A stretch of 64,000 nucleotides of DNA, from NCBI RefSeq assembly GCF_947495845.1, contig NZ_CANMAO010000016.1, positions 1 to 64,000 on the forward strand, written 5' to 3'. This document shows, piece after piece, positions 1 through 9,517 of this stretch (position 1 is the first letter of the stretch; each line of letters starts with the position of its first letter). The stretch is from an uncultured Endozoicomonas sp. Its GTDB lineage: Bacteria > Pseudomonadota > Gammaproteobacteria > Pseudomonadales > Endozoicomonadaceae. Position numbers and translations under genes: made by a program. The notes under the pieces are model-generated. The model did no database searches and was not told where the DNA came from. It saw only the letters and a program-made list of their open reading frames with translations.

Positions 1-140
1 GCACCTCGTTGATTTGTCAATCGGTTGTTTTCATCGTTTGATTCAAGCAATCGTTTTCAAATCACTCTTCCTGTTAGCGATGAATCCTCATCAGTTAACA
101 TTGGCTTTCTCGCTGGAGATCGTCCGTGGAAGAGGGGCAC

Positions 141-168
141 ATTCTACGCGCTTAACTGCCAAAGTCAA
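141..168 (-). promoter_or_regulatory. Strong sigma70 promoter, stable-RNA type, firing left
   Basis: Read on the minus strand, TTGACT (163-168) is followed after 16 bp by TAGAAT (141-146) and then a GC-rich start region. A second -35 box, TTGACA (15-20), lies downstream, and its -10 would fall outside the window. Tandem strong promoters with no reading frame in the 200-bp leader are typical of rRNA or tRNA operons, so such an operon probably begins just left of the window. The boxes are seen; the rRNA/tRNA assignment is inferred. Nothing else is recognisable in positions 1-207. Confidence 0.5.
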
Positions 169-207
169 TAACAGTTATAAGACAGTAGTCTTTAATAAAA
201 CCGCTGA

Positions 208-1275
208 TTATGCAAAGTATCGAAAACGCTGCATCTGGTAGGGAACAACCTTCGCTTCAGTCATACCATCCAGCCTTTCCTTTATTAGACGCTGCTCTTC
301 TATTGCCTCTATACCAACGTTTTCATTTTTACTCAGTGGCGACAGATAAATAATATCTTTATTAGATAAGGCCAGCTTATTGATCATCATTATGGTTTGC
401 TTAATATTTTCCTCTCGACTCTCCCCAGAGGCCGCACCCGTCAAAATGGTCAGCCCAATACCAATGCCAGCCGACCTTGCACCCTTTATAAACGCAATAC
501 ATTTACTCAGATCGCCAGACTTCCCCAGCTTTGCTCTCAACACTTTCCAGCCCGTTTCAAGACCTACAACCACATGGCGAAGCCCAGCCTCTCTTAACTC
601 CACCCAATTCTGCTCACTTCGCCTGGCACTGAAATCCGGATCTGCAAATGTGGCAACTTCTCGATTAAAGCTACCAAGCCTTTCCTTTATCAACTCAAGG
701 CAAAACATCAGACGTCTTTGCGACAGCGCCATTGCATTCGCAGAACCAAGAAACACACCAGGGGAGGATAAAACCTTTGCACCATACAATTGTTTAACAG
801 CCGTCAGATGTTGTTCAATCATATCCTCCTTCAACACCTTGTAGGGTTTATCCTTATAGAAGGCACAAAAAGTACACTGCCGATTGGGACACCCTATGGC
901 CGGCATAATCACAATATCACCATAACGATCTGGCGGAAGGATGGTTACATCCTCTGGATATACAGAACGATAAAGACTGCCAATTTCCTTATAGTTTTCG
1001 AGATTCAACCCCTGACTGACTTCTATTGTTTTATTGTGACAGGGAATTGCATCAATCCAACTCTGAAACGCTTGGTGCACAGTCCCGGAACATTGCTCCG
1101 ATACTGGCTGCGCACTGGCGCCTTCTACAACAGAACCATCCATGCATCGTCGATAGAATGCGTCTCTGATTCGAAACGAACACCAATACCCCTGGCCATT
1201 AATTCTTGCCGACATAAAACGCTCACTGTCTTCTATTTTGCAGCCATCACTCAGGTTGCGAAGCTCAATCGCCAT
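208..1275 (-). CDS. Radical SAM protein
   Basis: A 355-residue protein with a radical SAM iron-sulfur motif, C129-x4-C134-x2-C137, followed by an aromatic-rich stretch as in enzymes that cleave S-adenosylmethionine with a [4Fe-4S] cluster. The spacing is CX4CX2C rather than the classical CX3CX2C; this variant occurs in a group of poorly characterised Fe-S oxidoreductases. The glycine-rich segment near residue 240 (VVVGLETG) fits the SAM-binding part of the barrel. About 120 residues precede the cluster motif and have no recognised domain. The gene stands alone, divergent from the binding protein at 1372. The substrate cannot be told from sequence. Confidence 0.8.
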   Translation of the reverse strand: MAIELRNLSDGCKIEDSERFMSARINGQGYWCSFRIRDAFYRRCMDGSVVEGASAQPVSEQCSGTVHQAFQSWIDAIPCHNKTIEVSQGLNLENYKEIGSLYRSVYPEDVTILPPDRYGDIVIMPAIGCPNRQCTFCAFYKDKPYKVLKEDMIEQHLTAVKQLYGAKVLSSPGVFLGSANAMALSQRRLMFCLELIKERLGSFNREVATFADPDFSARRSEQNWVELREAGLRHVVVGLETGWKVLRAKLGKSGDLSKCIAFIKGARSAGIGIGLTILTGAASGESREENIKQTIMMINKLALSNKDIIYLSPLSKNENVGIEAIEEQRLIKERLDGMTEAKVVPYQMQRFRYFA

Positions 1276-1371
1276 TCAATACACTTCATTTGATTTCTGT
1301 TATCATAGAGCCAGCTTGAAACCCTTGTTGCGCTAGGGTTAAATACCGAAGGCATACTAAAGGACAAGCTT

Positions 1372-2169
1372 TTGCGAAAAATTACAGTATTCGTATTATA
1401 TGTTCTCTTTTCCGGACAATTACTGGCTCAGACTCCTATTTGTAAAGAGATAGTTCTGACCGGCCATCCTGACCTCCCGCCTGTTAGCTGGGGTGATTAT
1501 CAGAACACCCACGGCGCCGCTTCTGAACTGATCACCGAGATCCTTGAAGAAGAAGGCATCAAAGTCATCAATGATTATTTCGGTGGGGCCAATCGCGTCA
1601 CCTACAAACTTCGTCAGGGCATCATCCATATAAACCCTGCCATGACCTATCAGCAAAAATACCTGAACGAGGTGTATCACATCTACCCTCCGGTCTACAC
1701 CCAGAGCTACATGGTCGTGACTCGCAAAGATGATGACCGTGATATCCGAGAATGGACGGATATGATCGACCTCAAAGGCGTTGCACCGCGAAATGTTCGA
1801 TTCAGCAAAGAATTTGAACGCTTTGCAGAGGACAACCTGAGTATTGTAAAAACATTCAATGCAAAGCAAGGTCTGAAAATGCTGGATGTCGGTCGTGTGG
1901 ATTATGCCATCTATCCCCAGATTCAGGGTGACCTGTTCGTATCCCTGCTGGATCTGGAAGGTAGACTGGAAAAAATGCCGGTCGAACTGTCGCCTTTTGA
2001 CCTCTATATAGCTGTCTCCAAAGAGCTGGGTTGCACACTGCCTGTCAATAAAATTTCTCAAGAATTAACCAAACGACAGGAATCCGGTTATGCCGATAAA
2101 CTATTAAACGACAGTCTTTACAAATGGATGGGATTCAGTCTCGAAAAGAGACAACGCTCTTCAAACTAA
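1372..2169 (+). CDS. Periplasmic solute-binding protein, family 3 type
   Basis: A 265-residue exported protein. An N-terminal signal peptide ends near residue 20 (FSGQLLA-QTP), and the mature part resembles the two-lobed amino-acid binding proteins of ABC transporters (SBP_bac_3). The start is TTG, preceded by AAGGACAAG, which fits a ribosome site. No permease or ATPase gene is next to it, so it may serve a distant transporter or act as a stand-alone sensor-type protein, as many orphan members of this family in marine gammaproteobacteria appear to do. The ligand is unknown. Confidence 0.75.
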   Translation: MRKITVFVLYVLFSGQLLAQTPICKEIVLTGHPDLPPVSWGDYQNTHGAASELITEILEEEGIKVINDYFGGANRVTYKLRQGIIHINPAMTYQQKYLNEVYHIYPPVYTQSYMVVTRKDDDRDIREWTDMIDLKGVAPRNVRFSKEFERFAEDNLSIVKTFNAKQGLKMLDVGRVDYAIYPQIQGDLFVSLLDLEGRLEKMPVELSPFDLYIAVSKELGCTLPVNKISQELTKRQESGYADKLLNDSLYKWMGFSLEKRQRSSN

Positions 2170-2253
2170 CCCAGTAGAATCCTTCGAAAACCCTACACCC
2201 TCTCAGAATATATTTCTGATTTTCCCACTTTAATCCACCTTAAATATATTTAA

Positions 2254-2267
2254 TTGATCTGGATCAT
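2254..2267 (+). promoter_or_regulatory. FNR/ANR-like box upstream of the AbgT transporter
   Basis: TTGATCTGGATCAT matches the FNR/ANR consensus TTGAT-N4-ATCAA at nine of ten defined positions and lies about 80 bp before the transporter start at 2348. A closely similar site is found before udp (12352). Oxygen control is inferred from the motif only. Confidence 0.4.
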
Positions 2268-2347
2268 TCCTGAATCAGCCTTCGATTACATACAGTCTTT
2301 ACATAAACACCATTTTTAAAAAATAGTAGTACAAAGAAGAGTCATTT

Positions 2348-3922
2348 ATGAGTGTCAGTAAAGCCCCTCCAATGCCAGAGCCGATATCAGGCGATTCCAA
2401 ATTAATGAATCGCTTTCTAAACGCCGTTGAAAAAGCCGGTAACAAACTGCCGGATCCAACATTATTGTTTGTTTATGCGTTGGTCGTCGTATGGGTACTT
2501 TCTGCCCTGATGGCTCAGATGAACCTGGATATGGTTCACCCAACCACCGGTCAAAGCGTGACCGTCAACAACCTACTTACTGGCTCTGCACTGGCCGCCT
2601 TTCTGGCCAGCATGGTGAAAAACTTTGCCGGTTTTGCGCCGATGGGGATTGTACTGGTAGCTATGCTGGGTATCGGAGTAGCCGAGAAATCGGGCTTCAT
2701 TAACACAGGCCTGAAGAAAATGCTGGGCGTTACTCCGGCTAAGTTGTTAACGCCAATGCTCATTCTTGTCGCTATCGTCAGTCATACGGCGGCTGACGCT
2801 GGTTACGTTCTGGTCATTCCTCTGGGCGGTATCATTTTCCACGCTGCCGGGCGCCACCCACTGGCGGGTATTGCTGCTGCGTTTGCTGGTGTATCCGGTG
2901 GTTTCTCTGCCAACTTTATTCCTTCTGGTATTGATCCGCTGCTTCAGGGTTTCACCCAATCCGCTGCACAGATCCTGGATCCTAACTACCTGATGAACCC
3001 ACTGGCTAACCTGTTCTTTACCGGCGCTTCCAGTATCTTGATTGTTGCTATTGGCTGGTATGTGACCGACAAAGTGGTTGAGCCACGCCTGCAAGCCACC
3101 ACCACTCTGGATGAAGACGCAGAAAAAGCACCAGACCTAAGCTCTTTTTCTCCGGAAGAAAGCAAGGCATTCAATGCCGCGGGTTTGGCCATGCTGGTCA
3201 GCATCGCTCTGCTGGTTGCTGCCGTTATTCCAGAAACCTCCCCCTTGCGCTCACCGAATGGTGAAATCACAGCCTTCTCTGCGCCACTGATGCAGTCCAT
3301 TGTTCCTCTGATTTTCATCCTGTTTGTGATTCCAGGCATTGTTTACGGCAAGGTTTCCGGTACTTTCAAAACCTCTAAAGACACTGTTTTGGCCATGAAC
3401 AGCACCATGGCGACCATGGGCTCTTATCTGGTGATGTCGTTCTTCTGCGCCCAGTTCCTTTATGCATTCTCTCAGTCCAATCTCGGTACTGTACTGGCTC
3501 TGAGCGGTGCGGAAGTTCTGCAATCCATGAACCTCGCAGGCGAAATCACTGTCGTTGGTATGATTCTACTAACCGCCACCGTTAATCTGGTCATTGGTTC
3601 TTCATCCGCAAAATGGGCATTGATTGGTCCAATTCTGGTACCGATGTTGATGGCCGTGGGCATTGCGCCTGAACTGTCCCAGGCCGCTTATCGTGTGGGC
3701 GACTCGGTTTCTAACATTATCTCGCCACTGATGGTGTATTTCCCACTGGTTGTGGTTTATTGCCAGCGTTATGTGAAGGATTCCGGCATCGGCTCTCTGG
3801 CCTCTATGATGATGCCATTCTCCATCGCCATGCTGATCGGCTGGACCATCTTCCTGCTGGCTTACTGGGCACTGGGTCTGCCACTGGGTATTCAAGCATC
3901 CTATACCTACCCAGCGATGTAA
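2348..3922 (+). CDS. AbgT-family transporter
   Basis: A 524-residue polytopic inner-membrane protein with many hydrophobic segments and the family features of the p-aminobenzoyl-glutamate transporter AbgT, including conserved stretches such as SHTAADAGYVLVIPLGG and GSSSAKWALIGPI. AbgT homologues import p-aminobenzoyl-glutamate, and some export sulfonamides. Length is close to E. coli AbgT (about 510). No abgA/abgB peptidase genes are adjacent, so the physiological substrate is open. The gene is monocistronic, with an FNR-like box upstream and a hairpin terminator after it. Confidence 0.85.
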   Translation: MSVSKAPPMPEPISGDSKLMNRFLNAVEKAGNKLPDPTLLFVYALVVVWVLSALMAQMNLDMVHPTTGQSVTVNNLLTGSALAAFLASMVKNFAGFAPMGIVLVAMLGIGVAEKSGFINTGLKKMLGVTPAKLLTPMLILVAIVSHTAADAGYVLVIPLGGIIFHAAGRHPLAGIAAAFAGVSGGFSANFIPSGIDPLLQGFTQSAAQILDPNYLMNPLANLFFTGASSILIVAIGWYVTDKVVEPRLQATTTLDEDAEKAPDLSSFSPEESKAFNAAGLAMLVSIALLVAAVIPETSPLRSPNGEITAFSAPLMQSIVPLIFILFVIPGIVYGKVSGTFKTSKDTVLAMNSTMATMGSYLVMSFFCAQFLYAFSQSNLGTVLALSGAEVLQSMNLAGEITVVGMILLTATVNLVIGSSSAKWALIGPILVPMLMAVGIAPELSQAAYRVGDSVSNIISPLMVYFPLVVVYCQRYVKDSGIGSLASMMMPFSIAMLIGWTIFLLAYWALGLPLGIQASYTYPAM

Positions 3923-3957
3923 TAGCTTTCTCACAGAAGACAATCAACTCACTCTTT

Positions 3958-3981
3958 AAGGGGCTTCGGCCCCTTTTTTTT
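3958..3981 (+). terminator. Rho-independent terminator of the AbgT gene
   Basis: The stem AAGGGGC / GCCCCTT with a TTCG tetraloop is followed directly by a run of T, about 35 bp after the AbgT stop codon. Confidence 0.85.
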
Positions 3982-4067
3982 GTGCTTACACTGGAACGTA
4001 ATTAACTAAAAAGTGTCTATGCTTCTAGAGCCGTCAGAAATGCGCTGTAGAAGAGGAGTTCCACCCA

Positions 4068-4268
4068 GTGTTCAACCTGATAAAAATCATTGATGGAATG
4101 ACCCCCACCAGCTGGATCATCGCTACTGTCTGCCTGCTTTCATGGATTGTGATTATTCATTATGCAGGCAAAGCAACCGAAAAACGCTGGGGGGATCGTG
4201 AAACGGGCGCATTAGTGGGTTTTTTTGTTCCTGGTTTCGTTATGATCAGCCTTCTTTACCTTCTATAG
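4068..4268 (+). CDS. Small membrane protein, unknown function
   Basis: A 66-residue protein starting at GTG with a purine-rich ribosome site (AGAGGAGT) upstream. Two hydrophobic segments (about residues 14-32 and 48-66) flank a short charged loop (KATEKRWGDRETGA), so it is probably a two-helix inner-membrane protein. No family is recognised. It lies between the AbgT gene and the acid-resistance operon in the same direction, about 200 bp before gadC, and there is no evidence of a functional link. Confidence 0.55.
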   Translation: MFNLIKIIDGMTPTSWIIATVCLLSWIVIIHYAGKATEKRWGDRETGALVGFFVPGFVMISLLYLL

Positions 4269-4473
4269 TTTTTTCATTTAAAAACCACTTTAGTCACCTC
4301 AGGTTTGGAAATAACCCTCCATTATTTCCAAATCGTTGACTTTACGCGTTTGAAAAATCATTACTACCCAGCCAGACTTCTCTACACCTATCACCCCTAT
4401 CTCTATGAGATAGCTTGTTTTTTTCTCTGTTCGGATTTCCCGAATATCGACGTGTGGAATGAGGTAATCATCC

Positions 4474-6048
4474 ATGGCTGAAACTTCTCCCTCTGGCAGC
4501 AGTACGAAAAAGCTCACGGTTGTCACATTGGCAATCATGAACATTGTTGCAGTCGTCAGCCTTCGCGGCTTACCTGCGGAAGCAGAATACGGGCTCAGTT
4601 CTATTTTCTACTACATTTTTGCAGCGATATTCTTTTTGATACCGGTATCACTGGTTGCTGCAGAATTGGCAACGGGCTGGCCCGAAAAAGGCGGTGTGTT
4701 TCGCTGGGTTGGTGAAGCCTTTGGTCCTCAATGGGCTTTTTTGGCCATGTTCATGCTATTTATTGAAGTCAGTGTGTGGTTTCCCACTGCACTGACGTTT
4801 GGCGCTGTTTCCCTGGCCTTTATTGGACCCGATCAAACTTGGGATCAGGCATTGTCTTCCAATAAATTTTTTGTTCTCGCCATCGTGCTGGCTATTTATT
4901 GGCTGGCGACATTTATCGCTTTCCGTGGGGTTGATGCTTTTTCCAAGGTTTCAAAATGGGGCGGCATGATCGGCACCATTATTCCTGCCACAATTCTGAT
5001 TATCCTTGGTTTCAGTTATCTGGGCAGTGGTGAACCGGTTCATATCGAATTGACGTGGGCGGATGTTATCCCTGATTTCAGCAATTTCAGTAATATTGTA
5101 CTCGCGGCTAGTATTTTCTTGTTCTACGCCGGCATGGAAATGAACGCAATCCATGTCAAAGAACTGGATAATGCGTCTAAATCATACCCAATGGCCATTG
5201 CCGTGGCATCGATTGGCACAGTAGCCATTTTCATTCTCGGCACACTGGCCATTGGCTTTGTGATCCCTCAGGCGGACATCAATCTCACCCAATCACTCCT
5301 TGTCGCATACTACGATATGTTTCACTGGGCAGGTGTCGGATTTCTTGCCCCCATCATGGCGGTATGTCTGGCCATTGGTGTACTGGCAGGGATCGTTACC
5401 TGGGTAGCAGGGCCCTCTTCTGGCTTACTGACCGTTGCCAAAGCGGGCTACCTGCCGCGCTTCTGGCAACATACCAATAAAAACGACATGGCTACGCATA
5501 TTATGTTGTTACAGGCAGGCTTGGTCACTGTATTATCCATTCTCTTTGTGGTGATGCCTTCTGTTCAGGCAACGTATCAAATACTGAGTCAGCTGACGGT
5601 AATTCTTTATCTGGTCATGTATCTACTGATGTTCGCTGCCGCTATTTACCTTCGCTTCTCTCAGCCCAACCGCCCCAGACCTTATAAAATCCCGGGCGGA
5701 AAAGCTGGTATGTTTCTGGTGGCCGGTATTGGTTTTATTGGGTCACTGATTGCTTTTATTTTCAGCTTTATCCCTCCAGGCCAAATCGCAGTGGGTAGCC
5801 CAACCAACTATGTGTTAATTCTCATTGCTTTGACGGTCTTTTTTGTCGTGCTTCCTTTCATTATTTACGCCAACCGAAAACCTCACTGGAAAGATGAAGA
5901 AGCAGACTTTGCCCCATTCACTTGGGAAATTGAAAATTCACACCCAGGCATACCTAATCATTCCGACACACATACCACTCACCTGACAAAGAAACACCTC
6001 CAATGGCTGCACAAAAAAAAGGCTGTTAATAGAGGAGAAAATGCATGA
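4474..6048 (+). CDS. gadC: GadC-like amino acid antiporter
   Basis: A 524-residue APC-superfamily transporter with about twelve membrane segments. It aligns by eye along its length with E. coli GadC (511 residues), including IPVSLVAAELATGWPEKGGV near the N-terminus, a WVAGPSSG motif mid-protein and the IPGGK-G segment near residue 405. GadC exchanges external glutamate for GABA in acid resistance, and glutamine for glutamate when paired with glutaminase. The stop overlaps the glutaminase start (ATGA), so the two are translationally coupled. The hydrophilic C-terminal tail of about 50 residues may correspond to the pH-sensitive C-plug of GadC. No glutamate decarboxylase gene is in the window. 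Confidence 0.85.
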   Translation: MAETSPSGSSTKKLTVVTLAIMNIVAVVSLRGLPAEAEYGLSSIFYYIFAAIFFLIPVSLVAAELATGWPEKGGVFRWVGEAFGPQWAFLAMFMLFIEVSVWFPTALTFGAVSLAFIGPDQTWDQALSSNKFFVLAIVLAIYWLATFIAFRGVDAFSKVSKWGGMIGTIIPATILIILGFSYLGSGEPVHIELTWADVIPDFSNFSNIVLAASIFLFYAGMEMNAIHVKELDNASKSYPMAIAVASIGTVAIFILGTLAIGFVIPQADINLTQSLLVAYYDMFHWAGVGFLAPIMAVCLAIGVLAGIVTWVAGPSSGLLTVAKAGYLPRFWQHTNKNDMATHIMLLQAGLVTVLSILFVVMPSVQATYQILSQLTVILYLVMYLLMFAAAIYLRFSQPNRPRPYKIPGGKAGMFLVAGIGFIGSLIAFIFSFIPPGQIAVGSPTNYVLILIALTVFFVVLPFIIYANRKPHWKDEEADFAPFTWEIENSHPGIPNHSDTHTTHLTKKHLQWLHKKKAVNRGENA

Positions 6049-6992
6049 GTTACGATATCAGCAAACTCCAAAGCCTTGTGGATGAAGCGTTATCTCTTGG
6101 CAAATCCTGCTCTGGTGGCGCCAACGCAAATTACATCCCGTTCCTTGCCAGCGTTCCACCCGAATTGTGTGCAATATCCATAGTCTGCTGCAGTGGAGAG
6201 ATCGTTCATGCTGGCGATTATGACTACGGTTTTGCCCTGGAGTCCATCAGCAAAGTGTGCTCCATGTCGTTGGCCATGCAGCAAAAAGGCGCTGAACAAG
6301 TACGAGAAAAAATAGGTGCAGAACCAACAGGGCTTCCTTTTAACTCGGTTATGGCTCTGACCGTTCATCAGGACAAACCCCTGACCCCTCTGGTCAATGC
6401 CGGCGCCATGGCGACTGTCAGCTTTCTGGATGCACCGGATAAAGAATCCCGGTGGCAGCTGGTTTTAGATTTTCAGCGGAAAATGATGTCCAAAAACGTT
6501 CACCTTTCTGAGGATGTCAATACATCAGAACAAGAGACAAACTTCCATAACCGTGCCATCGCCTGGTTGCTATATGCAGCCGGCAATTGCTTCAGTGATC
6601 CGATGGAAGCCTGTGAGGTTTATACACGACAATGCTCAACTTTGGTGACCTGTGATGACTTAGCCACACTTGGAGGCACTCTGGCCAATGGTGGCGTCAA
6701 CCCAATCACCAAAGAGAAAGTCATTGACCCAGACAATGTTGCGCCCATTCTTGCAGAAATGACCATGGAAGGTATGTACGACTTTTCCGGAGACTGGGCT
6801 TTTCTCGTTGGCTTGCCCAGCAAGAGCGGCGTGGGTGGCGGAGTGATTGCAGTGGTACCCGGAAAGATGGCTATTGCCGGATTCTCCCCCCCACTGAATG
6901 AAGTGGGAAACAGTGTACGTGCTCAGAAAATGATCCAGCATATTGCTAACCGCCTGAACCTCAGTGTCTACAGCCCATCACCATCCTTGTGA
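6045..6992 (+). CDS. glsA: Glutaminase
   Basis: A 315-residue serine-type glutaminase that hydrolyses glutamine to glutamate and ammonia. The serine-lysine motif S67-I-S-K70, the PFNS segment (about residues 103-106) and the NAGA motif (about 117-120) match the beta-lactamase-like GlsA/YbaS family; the length is close to YbaS (310). It overlaps the GadC-like antiporter gene by four bases with a ribosome site (AGAGGAG) inside the antiporter end. In E. coli the ammonia released by YbaS with GadC-mediated exchange buffers cytoplasmic acid, so the pair is probably an acid-resistance operon. Confidence 0.92.
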   Translation: MSYDISKLQSLVDEALSLGKSCSGGANANYIPFLASVPPELCAISIVCCSGEIVHAGDYDYGFALESISKVCSMSLAMQQKGAEQVREKIGAEPTGLPFNSVMALTVHQDKPLTPLVNAGAMATVSFLDAPDKESRWQLVLDFQRKMMSKNVHLSEDVNTSEQETNFHNRAIAWLLYAAGNCFSDPMEACEVYTRQCSTLVTCDDLATLGGTLANGGVNPITKEKVIDPDNVAPILAEMTMEGMYDFSGDWAFLVGLPSKSGVGGGVIAVVPGKMAIAGFSPPLNEVGNSVRAQKMIQHIANRLNLSVYSPSPSL

Positions 6993-7075
6993 TATTGACA
7001 GGAGAGCAGATCATCGATCTGCTTTCCTCACCCCACTAACCATCGTTTGCCGTAAAATACTGTAAGAAGGTAAGC

Positions 7076-8380
7076 TCAACGGATATGATGGAAGTCGATG
7101 GTCTCCTCTTTCACCCCTGCTTCAGGGTCGTAAAAGACATCAACATCCATCGCGCCTTCTGATTTTGCGACAATACAGGTGACTGCACAGTCACCTGTTA
7201 TATTGACGGCGGTTCTCACCATATCCAAAAGACGATCCACACCCATCACCAGGGCGATTCCTTCCAGTGGCAACCCAACCTGCTTCAATACCATCGCCAG
7301 CATAACCATGCCTACACCCGGTACACCTGCCGTTCCTATTGAAGCCAGCGTGGCAGTCAATATGACGGAAAGATAGTCACTGATCGTCAGCTCTATACCA
7401 AACGCCTGAGCAATAAAGACCGTCGCAACTCCCTGCATAATGGCTGTACCGTCCATATTAATGGTACTGCCCAGAGGGATGGTGAAGGAGGCAATTCGAT
7501 TGGAGACACCAAACCGATAGGTCACTGTTTCCATGGTCACGGGGATTGTTGCATTACTGGATGCCGTACTGAATGCAAACATGGCAGCGTCGTCCATTTT
7601 CGACAAAAATGTTCTCGGACTGAGCCCCGTGAAAATTTTCAATAAAGAACAATACGTCACCAGTGCATGTATCAGCAGAACACACAACAGTAAGGTAAAG
7701 TATTTAGCCAAGCTTACAATGGCTGATAGTTCAATGGTCGTAAACAGCTTGGCCATCAAACAAAACACACCATAAGGCGCAACATTCATTAATAGCGCCA
7801 CCAACTTCATCATCACATCGTTCAACGCATCAAATAAACGAGCGATCTTGTCGCCAGAATCACCGGCGGCACCAATGGCAATACCAAACAGCACGGCAAA
7901 TACGATAATTTGTAGTGTATTACCGCTGGCCATGGCTTCTATTGGATTATCAGGAAACAGGTGTATTAACACTTCACTGATAGCTGGTGCTTCTTTGGCA
8001 GAAAAGCTGGAAACCGCTTCCAGATTTGCCCCCACACCCGGCTTAACAATCAATGCCGAGACAATGGCTAAGGTGATGGCAACTGCGGTGGTAAATAGAT
8101 AAAGAGCCAGTGTCTTAAAGCCCAGTCGCCCCAACGTTGAGGCATCCGATAAGGAGCTGGTACCACAAACAATAGAGGTAAATATCAGTGGCACAACGAG
8201 CATTTTCAGGGAAGATATAAAAATCTGCCCAATAATATGAAACAAGCCATCCGTTACGTACTGAGAGACAAAAACGTTCTCACTCAGAAACGTTCGAGTC
8301 AACACACCTGTCGCTAAACCGGCAACCATGCCAACCAACACTTTTGTGGTTAGCGAATATTGACTCCAGTGCTTAATCAT
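7076..8380 (-). CDS. Dicarboxylate/amino acid:cation symporter
   Basis: A 434-residue DAACS-family (SDF) symporter. The signature GSTINMDGTAI, part of the substrate and sodium site in GltPh-type proteins, is present near residue 300, and the serine-rich hairpin (FAFSTASSNATIPV) precedes it. Such carriers import glutamate, aspartate or C4-dicarboxylates with protons or sodium. The short acidic tail ends in HHIR. It converges on the glutaminase gene, and a shared role in glutamate handling is possible but not shown. The exact substrate cannot be assigned. Confidence 0.88.
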   Translation of the reverse strand: MIKHWSQYSLTTKVLVGMVAGLATGVLTRTFLSENVFVSQYVTDGLFHIIGQIFISSLKMLVVPLIFTSIVCGTSSLSDASTLGRLGFKTLALYLFTTAVAITLAIVSALIVKPGVGANLEAVSSFSAKEAPAISEVLIHLFPDNPIEAMASGNTLQIIVFAVLFGIAIGAAGDSGDKIARLFDALNDVMMKLVALLMNVAPYGVFCLMAKLFTTIELSAIVSLAKYFTLLLCVLLIHALVTYCSLLKIFTGLSPRTFLSKMDDAAMFAFSTASSNATIPVTMETVTYRFGVSNRIASFTIPLGSTINMDGTAIMQGVATVFIAQAFGIELTISDYLSVILTATLASIGTAGVPGVGMVMLAMVLKQVGLPLEGIALVMGVDRLLDMVRTAVNITGDCAVTCIVAKSEGAMDVDVFYDPEAGVKEETIDFHHIR

Positions 8381-8458
8381 AGGACAACCAGGACGACACT
8401 ATTTAGGGTAAAAGACAGAAGCAGATGTTTGTCAAATAAGAGACAAACAACAGTGCTC

Positions 8459-9517
8459 TTACATTGCTTGAAACCAGGCATAGATAATGAACAGCACTAC
8501 CCATCGACAAAACAGACAGTGAACAGCTGGAATAACACATTCCCGATGATGATTACCCAGTTTAGCAGAAGATAAACCACTGTCTTTTATCGGCATTCTT
8601 GGTAATCGAATACCAAAGTCGTCTGGCCTGCGCACAATTTGACTTAGCGCCAGCAGTTTAGCCACATGTCGTCGTGTTTCACCGGGCAGATCCAGCACCC
8701 AGAAGCCATTCAGCGTGTAATTCTGCTTAGATTGATTTACCAGCTTTTTAACCCGGTAAAGGCCTGCGTTATAGGCCGCAAATGTCAACAGCCAGTCATT
8801 CGTTTTACCATGAACATCCTGAATATAATCTAAAGCTGCTGCCGTTGATTTTTCGAGATCGACTCGTTCATCATCGAGGATTGAAACTTCTAACCCGTAG
8901 GCTCGGGCCGTTCTTGGCATCAACTGCCATAGCCCTTTTGCCCGTGCTGATGAATGCGCATTAAGATTCAATTCGCTCTCGATCAGTGGCAAAAGCGCTA
9001 ACTCTGAAGGCAGCCCTCTTTCCTGAACTTTCAAAATAATAAACTGTTGATAGGATTGAATTCTGTTGGAGTGTCTATTGAAGTAGTATTGAGGAAAGGC
9101 TTGCAGCTGATCTTTTACTCTTTTGGCATCATAATGTTCAGCCAGCTCAAAACCATAGCGAAGTGACTGCCAGCCATCACCTGGATTTTTAAGACAAACC
9201 GGTCGGCTTATCGTCTTCGGCCACTGACTTTTCTCAGAAAGGTCAGCCTGCAAGGCATACACCTGCGAACAACACCCATTTGTGACATATATAAAGAAAG
9301 ACAACACTGCTGAGCTAAACAGCCGCTCTGAAATACCAACAGATCGTATCCATTGGAACACCCGTATACATTCATCACATATCAGGATCAGCAGGACTTT
9401 CAATGAATGCCCTGTACTCACTAGCATTAACAGATAGTCAGCCTCGCGCATAAAAGAAAACAACCAAAGGCTGCTAAGAACAACATCATCAGGGATGTCT
9501 GAAAACAGGAAGCTCAT
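8459..9517 (-). CDS. Lytic murein transglycosylase (SLT domain)
   Basis: The C-terminal half carries a Slt/MltD-type lytic transglycosylase domain. The catalytic-glutamate segment LLPLIESELN is followed by KGLWQLMPRTAR and FAAYNAGLYRVKK, the three classical SLT motifs. These enzymes cleave peptidoglycan between MurNAc and GlcNAc. No LysM repeats follow, unlike full-length MltD. The N-terminus is uncertain: from the first ATG there are about 65 unusual residues before a signal-like hydrophobic segment (SSAVLSFFIYVTNG), so a GTG at 9361 is an alternative start giving a normal exported protein. Confidence 0.75.
   Translation of the reverse strand: MSFLFSDIPDDVVLSSLWLFSFMREADYLLMLVSTGHSLKVLLILICDECIRVFQWIRSVGISERLFSSAVLSFFIYVTNGCCSQVYALQADLSEKSQWPKTISRPVCLKNPGDGWQSLRYGFELAEHYDAKRVKDQLQAFPQYYFNRHSNRIQSYQQFIILKVQERGLPSELALLPLIESELNLNAHSSARAKGLWQLMPRTARAYGLEVSILDDERVDLEKSTAAALDYIQDVHGKTNDWLLTFAAYNAGLYRVKKLVNQSKQNYTLNGFWVLDLPGETRRHVAKLLALSQIVRRPDDFGIRLPRMPIKDSGLSSAKLGNHHRECVIPAVHCLFCRWVVLFIIYAWFQAM

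Noticed and set aside
14-241. 75-residue open frame at the left edge
   Set aside because: It overlaps the promoter-like sequence on the other strand and the end of the radical SAM gene, has no ribosome site and no protein-like composition.
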